Source: Acanthaster planci
Lineage: Eukaryota; Echinodermata; Asteroidea; Valvatida; Acanthasteridae
Direction of reading: 5' to 3'
NCBI RefSeq assembly: GCF_001949145.1
Contig: NW_019091394.1
Span: 483,758 to 547,757 of the forward strand
DNA length: 64,000 nt
The translations under genes were made by a program, and so were the position numbers. The notes under the pieces are model-generated. The model did not search any database. It saw only the letters and a program-made list of their open reading frames with translations, and had not been told where the DNA came from. Of the stretch, positions 1 through 18,279 are shown piece after piece (positions within the stretch are counted from its first letter, which is position 1; each line of letters opens with the position of its first letter).

Positions 1-2544
1 ACCTTAATCACGCGCGCGTGTACGAACACAGCGTAAACCATAGAGATATGACGCAAACCGCAAAATGCGTACCAGTTGACGTGGCCACAGTTCCAGTTTT
101 GAACGTCAATCAAAGAAAGTCATGTCTTCATCAAACAACCCACAAAATTATCCTCCAAATCTCAAAAATAGAAGATTTACGGTTGTTGCAAATCGGCAGA
201 TGAAACAGTTTGTTCTGAAGCGCACTGTCTGAAGTTCAAGAGGAACCCATTGGCCGGTACAAGAGCTGACGTCACCTTGCCTAGCACGGAAATGGCGGTC
301 GAGGGCATGCATGCACTCCGGGCAGGCGTTATAATCAGGCATAGAGCGGCATATGGCCAAAATACAAATTCTAAACTGACGTGAAGAGGTTACAAGTACC
401 ATTCAGCACCATAAAAGCTTCGAATGAGGAAGCATTATGCTAATTAGCTGACATGAACCATCGTTGAAGTAATTTATGAATTTCTTCTGTCTCCACAGCT
501 CGATGAACAGCAGTAGGGTTTCTGTAAAAGGCGAATGACACACACGCTGCGTATTTTTCACAGGAGGCTAATGAACATCCTCACTAGAATGCCATTACAG
601 TTTTCATGCGGTGAAACAAACGTCGCAGGATATGCACAGAAAAGGCAAAATTCCCTTTCTTCCGGTTAGGGATGTTGCTGCTTCATCATGCAGGTTGTCT
701 TGGTCTACAAACAAAAACGGAACTTGTTTTCCAGAAGGCCTTGAAAACCGCCATCCATGACACTTTCAAGTTTGCATGTAGGCCTATGCGGACAGGTTAA
801 ACAAAATAAACAGTAAAAAGTTTATTAGTCCCGGATCGGTAAACTTCGATGTCACAACCGCAAAATCTCACGGAAAACGGAAATGTGTACAGGTTGGTAG
901 CAACTGAACTTTTGCTGTATGGAAAAAAACAAAACATGCTGCATCGAGAGCAACGACTGAAACTTCCTAGCCCCGTTCATCGCCTGTCGGAGTACTTCTT
1001 TTCCCGTGCCCTTTCATCACTCATCCACTGATTTAAGGCCGACACACGGAGTTGTTTCAGGTCAAAATGGCATGCCACTGCTATCTTAAAACTTGTCAGA
1101 CAGCTTTTGTTGATTCTCTCCCGGATCAGTCCCAAGCACTGTTAACACGACGGTAATTACCGCCAGTTATCTCTCCAGGCGATAACTGAGACCGGGGCTG
1201 ATGCCAGTTCGCTAGCAAACAGTAGTTCTAGCACTCAAGGTACATTAATTACGACCAATCTATGAAGGTCTACGGAGCATCTGCATTTGTAACGAAAGCA
1301 CATTCTCCTTCAACGTGAAGCGGCAGCTCATCACTGTCTAAAAATTCGTCTTCCAAGACGCAACTTAAGGCAAACTGCAAATGCGCTGGCGTGGTGACAA
1401 AAGAAAGTCAAATAGACGGCGATGTAAGCGTACCTCGCTCTCTATTTGCTCCCAGTTTGGTCTCCTCGCTTTATGTTTACAGTGTGTTGTGCTTCAGAAA
1501 GCATCAACAACTGAAGTCTGCACGACAGTATCCTCTGGCAACATTTGCACTTTTGGCGGAACGATTTTCTCCAAGGGCAAATGCTTAACCGCATCAATCG
1601 GCAAAGTTTGCAAACGCCATCCGACGAAAACAAAACTCACCGTACATGATAGCTTTCAATAATTACATGACCAAACAAAGAACTTACAGAAACACTGAGT
1701 TTTATATTTCAGCATGGGTCAAAATTCGTACAATAACAACAGCAGGGTCATGTTGCTGTAATCTGACTCATCAATGAACACAAGTAAATAATACAAGCGG
1801 ATTCTCAATGACAACTAACGTATGCAGCCCTCGTTTTGTTGATGATCACTCGAATAAAACTACAAATACGTGTACATGTTTCGACCACCTCATACCATTC
1901 TCCCCCAGTCAATGGCTTGACCACTTTTAATTAGTGTCCATTACCGCGCACTAGGCGGTAATATTTTCTTTTACACAATAGGCTTAGAGCCATAGAGCTA
2001 TATATAGCTCTATGTTCAGGGCACAGACATCCTGTACTTTCCTTTTTTTCTCGAGAGGAGACTAGTCTCGGTGCCTCGTGGAGACATCCCCTTTTTAAAA
2101 ATATGTAGAAGTTTACTTCCGTTAGAAAAAAAAATCCTCCAGAGCCACAATTCTAGCCTTTATTCCTGCCTGGTTACTCCAGGCTGGTATTTATTTCCCC
2201 ATGGGCCGCGGAGCAAGGAGTGAAATAAGAGCGCCCTCTTCCGACAGTTTACCTCAGTCTTCTAAAGTTTGTGGACCAAGCGCGGTCTAAGCGAGTTTCC
2301 AGTTCACAATGCAGAATTAAAATTCTACAGACCTAACGTCCGAACATCATCATCTTCACATTTCTTTGATTCATTTAAAAGTAGCACACATCCAATAAAA
2401 AACGAGAGTAAACAAGATATATTTAAAGTTTTATCTCCAACTGCGAGATTTAATCATCATTTTCACAGGCATGATTTCATTCATAATTTTAAAAATGTTT
2501 ACAAATGACAAACTTTTTATAGGTAAAAATTTCTTTCATAAAAA
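1..2544. other. Intergenic, no gene recognised; WDR73-like 3' flank
   Basis: Downstream (3') side of the minus-strand WDR73-like gene. Open frames here are short and match no family I recognise. Minus-strand AATAAA polyadenylation signals, seen as TTTATT on the plus strand, lie at 2190-2195 and 2159-2164, about 350-385 bases past the stop codon. They could end the WDR73-like transcript. A perfect 24-bp palindrome is at 1991-2014. Small hairpins occur near 1150-1190 and 1943-1960. Nothing else is evident. Confidence 0.5.
1991..2014. repeat. Perfect 24-bp palindrome
   Basis: The sequence from 1991 to 2014 reads CATAGAGCTATA followed by its exact reverse complement, with no spacer. It could form a 12-bp hairpin or cruciform. 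It lies about 530 bases beyond the WDR73-like stop codon, in the 3' flank. The function is unknown; chance or a palindromic insertion relic is possible. Confidence 0.85.
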
Positions 2545-5500
2545 TTATAATACAGCTGACCAATCCCAGGCATGCAAAGAGCCATTACTACCCGATGACA
2601 TTACCACACACGGGTGCCTTGGATGCCAGGCGTGACATAATATCCCTCCCCCTTGATTGGCTGATTCCCCTGTCATGTGACCTTCATGGCTGAAGATAGG
2701 CTGTACATTGGGTGGAGAGGTTGAGCTCTGCTGCCATGTAGAAATGTCATAGATGTCCACGCATCCATTCAATCCTGCCCCCAAAAAGGACAATCTTCAG
2801 TTTTCTGATTTATCCAGCTAACACAAATCAGTTCAATGAAAAAGTTCATTTTCTGCTTTAAAAAAAGTTTGTTTAAATGATATTACCATTTTGAATGATG
2901 CCAAAAGTAAACATTCTTACCAGATACTGACAGCAAGTTCTTTTCTGTTGGGCACCACTAGAAAGAATTGAAACCCAAAGGATGAAATGTGAAAACTATG
3001 GAAGCCCTCTATTAGTGGGAAAGAAAATTTGAATGAGCGGATGCAGTTCTGCGCTGTCATCTATCACATTTGTAGAATGGTTCATACAGATATTGGCGAA
3101 TGACACATTATTCATGTCAAGGCTTTATGCATATTCAAGTGATGAGGCACACTGTCTAACTCACATCAACTGATTTCATCACATACTGATTATCACCTAC
3201 CCTCACAGTCAGAGTCTCCATCTCCCTCGGTTGTCTCTTCTCATCTCCAAGCTGTACATGCTGAAGTGGCATTTCAAGATTCCTGAGGTCTCTGATAACA
3301 AGCTCACCACTGGAACAGAGACTAACCACCATTGCCATGGAAACATCCAGTTTGGGTCTCTTACAAGCAATTTCTCCCCCAGCAGGATCTAGATGTGGCA
3401 CTGGTGAACAGCTCAGATCAAAGGTCCATGAGGCTTTCCCTTTCTTAGAGATGTTCTGATTGGTGCTTTCATCAACAGCAACATCTAACCCCGAACCTGA
3501 TTGGCTGATGGTTTTGTTATACGTTTGGGTTGTTCCTTCATCAAGACTGCAGTGTTTACTTTCAGCACTTGAAAGCTTCATTGATTGATCAGTGAGCACT
3601 GATTGGCTGGAAGTTGTTCTTAGGTCATGAATATTAACAAGGCCATTCTGGGTACTGCAGGTCACTAGCTCATTGTTATTTAGAAACTGCATCTCCAATC
3701 CACCCTCCACCTTTCCAAAATCTGTGACAAATAAAACAAATCGTTACTGAAAATAGTTTGCTGAGGAAAATTGCACCATCAGGAACTTAAACAAAGACAC
3801 TTTTCATTACTCACTCTAGTCTTTTTTTTTAATAATGATCTGGTTTTCTTTGTGTGTTTCTGAACATAAATTTTTTTACCTGTCTTGTCTGTTTATCAAC
3901 TTACAAGGTGTCTGTCTCTTTTACATTGTTTTGACTAGGTTTATCTCACCAGTTGCAATGACCTCCTTGGTCTCCACATCAGCAACCTGCAGGTTTGACA
4001 TCATGGCGCCAAATGCAACCTGGCCTCGGTGTCCCGGCCGCTGGGCCACACTCCTGATCCCACCTCCTTCAGTGCCCTGCCCCGGCACAGTGTGCAGCTT
4101 CTTAATGACATCACTGGTCTCCGTGTCCAGTTGCCACACGTCCAAATGGGAGCTTGCATGACTACCAGTGACAATAAGTCTGAAAAAGGAAAAGAAATTG
4201 GAGGAATGAGCCAAATGTCTGCCATCACAAAAATTCTGTCTAATCGTCCCAATATTGTGATGGCGGTTTCTACTACTCAACCACTTTTTAATCTTTATTC
4301 ATAGACCTTGCTCCATAACAGTATTGTGAAAACTTAACGGCAAACCCAAAAGAAGCAAAATGGGATTGCTTTCAAGGAAATGATGATGATCAAAGATAGA
4401 ATTGTGGGAAATAAAAATCAACGGGAAATTAAAAACCAAGTTTTCCTGTAGAGGTTTCCAATTATCAATGTAGAATGTACTCCAGCTTTTCTATGCACAC
4501 AAGGATCTTTAAGGCCCAACCAATACAACTAAATATGGCAACAGCTGTCAACAATTCTGGCCTGCTGAGTCGTGTTTACAATTGTGGGCTCCATGTGTAA
4601 TCTTAACCGTAGTACCTGGACCGAACAGACACAGTATTTGCGTCTGATCCATTCTGATGCTCAGCAAGTGCAAACAAACCGCCATCCTGCACTGCACCAC
4701 AGTTTCCGATTGACTGTGTCTCCTCCTCTCATAAGCCGCGCCCCTCATGATAACTATTGAACCCCCCCTCCACCCCAGTCAATCCATTCCTAATGCGCCA
4801 GGTTTGCCATATGCCTGTGACCTTGCCAGTTCAACGACAATATTTGCACATCCCTGATATTTGATAACATTGGAAAACGTCCCATTGTAGTCGCAAATGG
4901 TCCCTGGGAAAATAAAGTTCTTCCTCCCCTAGCAGCGATCACACCAGTGCAACCTTCAGACTGTGACCGGTCTCCATTCTACATGTATGTATGTGCATGT
5001 TGTACTTTTTTTTAATTCCCTTCTTTTTGTCGGATACATAACAAAGGTAAGTCCTGCTACCACCTCTTTCTTCACAATTACTCATTAGTAGGGTGAGGCA
5101 ATTTACAATTCTTGACACTTTGCTAAAAATCGCTGCTCTAACTATGACATATCGTGTTCATACAATTAGTTATAATTTCTAAAACAGATATTTGTTTGGC
5201 AGTGTGGGAGCTAAACCCTGTTTAAAATAGTGATATTCACGTCACCTGTATCGAAATTGAGAGAACAAGATGGATTGAAGAAGAATAAGCAATGCTGGTT
5301 GGCAGATTTGCCTGGTATGTACAGTATGTAAATCGTTTAGCTATTGCTAGGAATAGCCAGTCTCACTCTTTACACATGAAGTGATACTAGTATCTGTTTC
5401 AGCTAGACTGGCTCTACATCTCGTCCAGCCTACACCAGACCAACAAACCTCCCATCACGAAGTCTGTACCTCCGTTGCTTTATCATCCTACTTCCCTCTC

Positions 5501-7516
5501 TAGACTCTACTCTCTCTTATTTATGAACACCCCCCCCCACATTGTATGACCACTGACCTTGGTTGATTCTCCTGAGATGCTTCACAAAGAGGACTACTGC
5601 TCGTCCCAACAACTTGAATTCTCCGTCTAAACTGTTGCATTGCCCAGCTCCTCTTCAGCACCCCTTCCCTAGCCCCTCCCCCATAACTAGGCCCCCTGCC
5701 TCCCATCCTGAGACCACCAACCTCGGTCGAGTTCCAACGAGGTACGTCAAGCAGTGGATGGCCTTCTCGCTGAAGCCTCCCCTCAGCATCTTGAAGTCTC
5801 TGTCCCTGGTCAGTCCCGCTCCTTTGCTACTGGACTCCCACCTCAACTTGGCTGGGATGCTCATCTCCAGGATCTCGTTACGAGAATCAGAGCTGCAGCC
5901 GGCTACAAAGATTCCTTGAGTATTGGGGGACAGAGTGGGTTACATTCAGAACTTATGATGGCACGCACAACACCTAGAAATAGAGCTCAACTATTATGCA
6001 CCTAGGGCTATGGTTAGTCTCAAATTCACCTAGAAAAGGTCATTTATCCATTTAGAACAGCCTGTCTTTCAAAAATTGACAAGGTGCAATGAATCTATGG
6101 CAAATGAAATTTACCCATGTATTAGCAATTTACTTTTAATCTTGAAATGATGAACATGAAATCCGAACAGTTGCATACTCACAGGAAGGCTGGGTAAAAA
6201 TGATAAGTAGGATTATTTCCCAAGGACTGGGGCAACAGAATTAATTTCACAAATCAAGGCTGATCATTTAAAATTGCTACTTTCTGAGTTACTTCTGGGC
6301 CAAGTCCAATCATGAGCAACCATTTCTCAACTTTGCTAGACTTTGCCTGGTAACCTGTGCATACGATGTATGCTGGTACCGAGAAAAAGTGTCAAGTGAT
6401 TGACATATGTGACCTGTCACCACAAAATGAGCTGAAAGTCGGATTTTCAAAAAAATGAGATATTGGTACATTCAAATTCAGCAAAAGAAAGCTTTCCAAT
6501 GGTATGTATTAGGAACACTTAAAGTATGAGATAACAACGTGACATTATTTTGTCGGCTTTGCGTCTCTGTTCCCAACATTGCTTCAACATTTCTGATCCT
6601 GCGAAATATTTGTAAGCAAATAGGAGACAGCTTACTCTTTCCAAATATTACAGTGCCCCCCTGAACCTCTACTTCAATATGAGTTTAAACCCTCAAAATA
6701 GAAAAGAGCGGAATGCAATTTTATCATGCTCATATTGTTGTGACGGGTCACAAATGGGCACTGATGGAACTTTGCCCTATTTGATGTTAAATTTTCTTTT
6801 CTATTGTATTTAAACTCAGATCTATGGATGACCTACAAAAAAAATTTACCATCATTTTCACTCCATTCAATTACACAAGTTGGCTGAGGCAGGTCAAACA
6901 TGTGGAGATGTCTGTAACTGCGGGAGAACAAAAAATAGCACATACAAAAAAAAAGAAGCTACTTTTCAAAATAGCACATCTAGATATTAACAAATTTATG
7001 TAGGCCTAAGCTGTTCAGCAAAAACAATCATGTAGTTTTAACTGCAAACAGGAAAATAAAGCTCACACAACCACTTCTTATTGCACCATTTGCATATCTG
7101 CTGATAAAGATGTGAAATGATGCAGATGCGTGGAGCTGGAGGGCATTGAAAATTGTAACGTCAGTGACACCGCACTGAAAAACTGCTGTTTGGTGGCAGG
7201 TAGCTATAACCATGCCAAATTAGCCTGAGAACCAATAGACGAAGTAAAACCCAATCAGATAAATGCCATGGGATGCTTACGCCTTAAGGAACAAATGTTC
7301 TGTCATTAATGGCAGCCCCATTTGAAAAGAACAGCCAGGTAACATGGCTAAGTGACACGTGCGTTACAGAAATGTTCCGAGTGCACCAAGTGTGACACAC
7401 TAAGTAGGTTGTCGTGTCATCTTTCCAACAATAGTTTCACAACACAGAACTTACGATTTCATCGACTTTATGATCCAGTCATCAAAGAAGTCGTCGCCAT
7501 CTTCAATTGTGTCCAT
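2545..7516 (-). CDS. WDR73: WD repeat-containing protein 73-like (complete, 7 exons, 446 aa)
   Basis: Exons in order: 7516-7455, 6917-6850, 5914-5722, 4179-3950, 3721-3201, 2957-2921, 2774-2545 (stop TAA at 2545-2547). They sum to 1341 nt with matching phases at every junction. The N-terminus has an acidic stretch followed by DDWIIKSMKS. Exon 2 gives LPQPTCVIEWSEND, exon 3 DRDFKMLRGGFSEKA, exon 4 LIVTGS..LDVWQLDTETSDVIKKL, and exon 7 ends in GILCHAWHPRHP..GSLHAWDWSAVL. These blocks fit WDR73 from end to end as I recall the family. WDR73 is a cytoplasmic and spindle-associated WD40 protein linked in humans to Galloway-Mowat syndrome. Human WDR73 is about 378 aa. The extra length is mostly in exon 5 (residues about 185-358), which carries a Ser/Thr/Gln-rich loop. 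Weak point: the exon 3 donor AG|GTTGGT. The 3' acceptor of exon 7 was chosen at GGGGCAG|GA because it restores phase and family alignment. Confidence 0.88.
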
Positions 7517-8556
7517 AGCTCAAATAATAACATGAATCCTATAGCTGGGCCAAATTTCCTGCAGAAATAACCGGTGACAGTACATACATACAACATTCGC
7601 GGATATGCGAAGTGCCACATAACCTCCAGTCTGTCCTCCTGTTTGGCACGTATCTTTGTATTGAGGAAAACCCGTGTTACGGTAGCCCGACTAATGTCAG
7701 TTCAGCTAGCTGGCCGCCGCCCCAGTTTATCGTAAAGGTTGAAATGACAAAGTTTTTAGAAAGCCGAATACAATTATTCCATTCCAGTTTTTAGGCTTGT
7801 TACCTTTGTCAGCTCTAACAGGAATGTATGTGTAGTCGTTACAAATAACATGCATGAATTGTATGTTCTCTTTTCGATTTGTTTTGGAGATTAAGATTTG
7901 GGCAAGATCAACTGGAAGAGAAAATCCAATGTTCGATTGAATACATACTAAATAGAGAATGTTCACCCATAGCCTAGGGTATCGATATAGGAAAAGAAGA
8001 TGTGTTCATTTATTAATTGTGGTCCTGTTTACCGTGTGGCTAAATTGTTGTATTCTGAATCTATCTGTATTAAGCACAAGGCCAATTATGTTGGCCGATG
8101 AAGTCCGTCTGCAAACAACGAGGGCAAGATACGCGCGTGAACTTTGGGCGAGGACAATGGTTTGAACTTTTGATGTTCGCAGGTGGACTTTGTGATATGT
8201 GGCAAGAAACAAACAGCCAGAGCTCTTATCACCGCTGATGAAGCAGTCTCACGATCAACTACAGGAACTGCACCGTTACTGTGGGCTTTTGTTTGGACGA
8301 ACTCCGAAGTAGTGGAATTTGTTGCATGGGCCAACTGTGTTTTTTTTTTTCGTGACAAAATTTGAGGCAATCACTTTTGATGCAGATTAAAGTTGAATAG
8401 GCCTATACCCCCTACGGTAGGATTACTTGAGGCTGTGGAACTTTTCCTAGGTGATTATTGTGTCAGTAAATTCAGCTGATCTTGTCAGTTTTCAAACCTC
8501 AAAAAACTTCCATTATCTCCTTTGAAGACAGGTGAACCTAAATCCATCAACTCAAG
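7517..8556. promoter_or_regulatory. Divergent intergenic region between WDR73-like and ACSL
   Basis: About 1 kb separates the minus-strand WDR73-like start codon (7516) from the plus-strand ACSL start codon (8557). No protein gene is recognised here. A possible splice acceptor (GAAGACAG|GT) ends at 8531, so ACSL may have a non-coding exon upstream and its transcription start may lie inside this stretch. A shared promoter is inferred from the head-to-head layout only. No convincing TATA box was found. Confidence 0.4.
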
Positions 8557-14222
<5,666 letters not shown>

Positions 14223-15504
14223 TGGAATGGGAGAGTTCGGCTTGTACACTGCAGAGATCTCGATGGAACTGCAGAATAACTATATAGGTTTTTTTCACAC
14301 AGTTTCCAACCATTAATGACAGTCCAGAGCATATAGCAAGTTGGAGTGATGATCATTTGTCAACCACTGGCCTTTTTTCTCCAGTACCCAGGATGCATTT
14401 TGTACATAGCCTACTAGGGAAATTTGACCAGCTTGTATAGAATGTAGCATTTCTGAAATGCTAGGTTAAATGAGTGCGTGCAAACTGGTGAAACAGTGTC
14501 TCTGACACTGGTTCCCAGCCTTTCAAAGTCTATAGCACAGTGGGGGAACCAGCTTACTGACCTCTTAGGCCTGCTTCATGACATGTGAGCCTATGGAATG
14601 CTACGCAGCTAGCAGCCGCAGCCACTCACCATAGACTTGTATGTTACACCCAACCGCAGCCACTTGAGTGGGACGTGACCACCCCTCGATGTTGTTTTTT
14701 TGCAAAACTCCGTGCATGCCATTCAGAGAAACTCAACTTAGTCAGGGCCACGACACACATCCTGTGGGACTTAGATTGCACAGCAGTGCAATTTTGATCT
14801 CGTTTTGCAATTGATTAGATGCTTCTCTGTATTTTCAGTCACCCATATTGTATGCAGAAAGCTTGTGTTTTCAAGAATGTCAAATGGAAACGGCTGTAAG
14901 GCTTCTTGTAGACGTGGAGTGTTCTGAACTGAGTGTGTGCCGTTTTTCACACTGCTTTTGTAGCAATGGTTGCAAATTAGGATTGACAGTTTCACCGTCA
15001 GCAGCAGGACAAAAGCGTTTTTAAGTGCATGAAAAATCAGGTTTGAAATTTGCATAATCTTATCAAATGCGACTTTACCCCTGTTACAGTGATTTTGATT
15101 TTTGCAAATGAAATTTACTATCATGCAACAGAACGTAAATTTTGTTCAAATCAAAGTGGTGCTAAATAATGCTGTAAACATTTTACCTATTTCTTAACCA
15201 GAAGAAACAGTTACTGTATCATGCACTGAAATTGTAAAAATCACATTTAATTTTTAACCATTTGAAATCAATGTAAATCAAATCAAATTCTAATTTCGAA
15301 GCTCAAAGTACATTTTGCTTAGCTGCCTTACTCAAGATGATTTTTATATAACTTAGATAAATTTCTCTAAAACATAAGTCACGATCATAATTAGGTAAAT
15401 TGTTTTGCGCAGAATAAAAAATATTTCTTATGACAAGGAGCATTCAGCTTTTGGCAGGGTTTCTGCCTCCGAGTAAAATTGGCCGGCCACCCCAGCCTAG
15501 CAAG

Positions 15505-15575
15505 AAAGGTGGTTGAGTGGTAAAGATGCCTGCGCTGGTGACTGGGTGGTTTAGGGTTCGATTCCTGCACATCGA
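15505..15575 (+). repeat. tRNA-like SINE head or tRNA-derived pseudogene
   Basis: An exact RNA polymerase III B-box, GGTTCGATTCC, sits at 15555-15565. It follows a segment with an A-box-like GGTTGAGTGGTAAAG at 15511-15525, about 30 nt upstream as in tRNA genes. The flanks do not form a clear acceptor stem and I see no CCA-proximal pairing. A tRNA-derived SINE fits better than a functional tRNA gene. Confidence 0.5.
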
Positions 15576-18208
15576 CCCAAGCAGCATTCAGAATCCAATA
15601 CATGTACTTTTCTGTGAAGGAAAACGATCTTGAATTAAAATATTCAGAGTCCTACCGGATACGCCGAAATTTGAAGATGAAAGTTAGGGATCATTTTCAC
15701 TTATCATTCCCAACATGAATGGTACACATCCACTCGAGTGATGCAAGAAAAACTTATTAGCTGACTCGGGAGTAATTTGCTGCAGTGACGTCTTTTTTTA
15801 TTAAAGCAATTCACTTTAATCTTCGGGGCAGCTAAAGAGAGAGAGGCCAATTTTACACAAAGTCATAAGCAGTCTGTGTCGGGTGCAGCTCTTCTGAGTG
15901 GGCCGAGCGATACTACTCAGTCTGATACTGTCATAGTTGAGGTAGACTTACAGATGAGTCACTCAGTCTCAGACATCTGGTGACTGCCACAGTGCTGGAG
16001 TCATTTCCAATCCCCGTTCATGGCTAAGACAAAAAGTAAGCTGGTCAGGTTCACCTGGGTCCAATACTTTGCCAAACGGCTTAGGATTTGACTTGTGTAC
16101 TGTGTGGTCAAAGGTGGCGTAGGGCTGTGAGCAGATCTTGCGTCTGGAGCTAGGCTTAGGTCTACCTGTTTGTCCTGCAGTAACATTCCGAGTAGTATGA
16201 CAAAGCCATCTCAGAAAGAGCTGGCACAAGATATCCTTAGCTAAATACTTGCTAACTTTATGAACATTTACCGTACACTTTTAAGTGTTACTATCACGGC
16301 TATGGAGGTGCATTCATCAGCGTTCATCGGTCAATTACAAGTTATTTATCATATGGGTATTTTAACTATATTTCAAGCAGAGTTACTTTAATAGACGGGT
16401 AAGCTTGAAATACTTCTGAGAAGTTTCTAAACTTTCAGGTCCCAAAACGTGTCACTCGTGGACAGCGGTTTCATCCGGGATTACAAGTGTCCTAAGAACG
16501 TGTTACCGCTTGCAAACCAAGAGTGCTAAAACACCACAAAACGGTAGGATATCTGAATCCGAATGAGTGAACATTTCCCCCCCCCCAAAAAAAATTGAGA
16601 AACACTTAAACCAACAATTCTCCCAGTAACTGTGCCACACCAGCCAACAATACTACAACATGGATCATATGGGATATACCAAAGCCATTTAGTATTCTAC
16701 ACTTTTTTTTTAAACACCTAAACACTTTTTACAGAATAAAGCTACAGTCACTATCTTTACATATTCATAAGTTATTAAACTGTTGATTTTCTTTCTAATG
16801 GAGCTGTACCTTTGAGATCACTCCATTGGGAAGGAGGCTCATTTTCCTAATGAGAGCTTACACTTTGTTCAACGTTCAATTCAACCTCTAAACATTCAGA
16901 TGTCCTATGTGCTGAGGTCTTGGTATGCCCTGTCCAATCAAATTTACAAGCTAGCTGGAAAGGTCACCATTGTTAGCGTGGGTGCAAGTTTAGATTTTTA
17001 AAGTTTTCCCAAAAAGTCCTCTCCTGGAAATTTTCATCCATCCAAAAATGAGAACAAACCCTCCCCTCCTGTAATGATTGGAATGGTCCAACTCACGCAC
17101 TTGGTCTTTCCAGAGTTAGGCGTTTCTGTGGATGTTATCGAAAAAAAGCAACGTCACCACAGCACACAGACCCTGGGTAGCTCAGCTACTTGCAAAATGG
17201 GTTACCTCTACCAGTTCACCACATCTGAAATGTACCGCCCAACAAAAGCTCAGAGCATGGTTCTACTAGCTGAAACCTCTAAGCCATATCTCACATCTGA
17301 TTTAAACTTAAACCGCCCAAATGCTACAAATCTCTCCTCTCTAGAAAGTTACAAGAGGAGGAAGTTTTTTTCTCTCCTTATCCTAACACCCACGTTAGAA
17401 AACTCTGTTCTCCACTGAATACATTCAGTTGGGTGGTAAACCGCTTCAATATTTCCTGTCTGAGTAATTTGGGTATTATCTTTCCATCGCAGGTTAATAT
17501 TCACAGTTTACATGTATAAGATTTCTTAATTAAATTGGGCAAAGCTTTACAAAGTGATTTTTGGCTTACTTGCAACACTATCCGGTTTTTTTTTAATCCT
17601 TCGAACGCTGACTTAAACCTCAATCTGTGCAAATATATATCTTAAAGGAGTAGACAGATACTCTGGTGTCATTTCATCTAATTTTTCCCCTTAAAGTCAC
17701 CAACTTCACTAGATACATGTATCTTATACACACCGAAAGCATACATCTAAGCACACGATGCTTGCAGGACAATGTTATGAAATAACATGACTTTAGGAAA
17801 TCATCGTTCAAGTCCATTATGTACAAAAATGTATAAAACAAACTATACCTACCAGCAGTTTTCTTTTTCTTCCAAAAATAAAAAAAAAGAAACAAAACTC
17901 GCAAAATGCTTGAAATGTGGCTGTGGCTACTCCAGCAACAAAGCGCCGACTCAAAAATAAGAAAACAGTATTTTTCTTTCCTTATTTATAATTAAAATAC
18001 ATAATCCTTTGAAAATATTATTTGTATTTTTTGCATCAAATTCATATAAAAAGTAACTACACTCTGATCTGGCATGTACACTGTGGGTAGGATTTGTGGA
18101 GATGCTCCGAGAAATGAACCTCCAAGAGGTGCGACATCGGGAGGGGTGTACGATATTTCGGGGGGGGGGGAAATTCTATACATTCTTTATTTTCCATGCT
18201 TGGCCATT

Positions 18209-18279
18209 NNNNNNNNNNNNNNNNNNNNNNNNNNNNNNNNNNNNNNNNNNNNNNNNNNNNNNNNNNNNNNNNNNNNNNN
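18209..18279. other. Assembly gap (71 N)
   Basis: A run of N in intergenic DNA, preceded by a G homopolymer at about 18160-18170. No recognised exon is interrupted. Open frames running through the gap are artefacts. Confidence 0.98.

Noticed and set aside
1381-1662. 93-codon plus-strand frame with several cysteines and a basic N-terminus, resembling a small secreted peptide
   Set aside because: The hydrophobic stretch is internal after many Arg/Lys residues, there is no known cysteine scaffold, and an overlapping frame is equally open; not supported.
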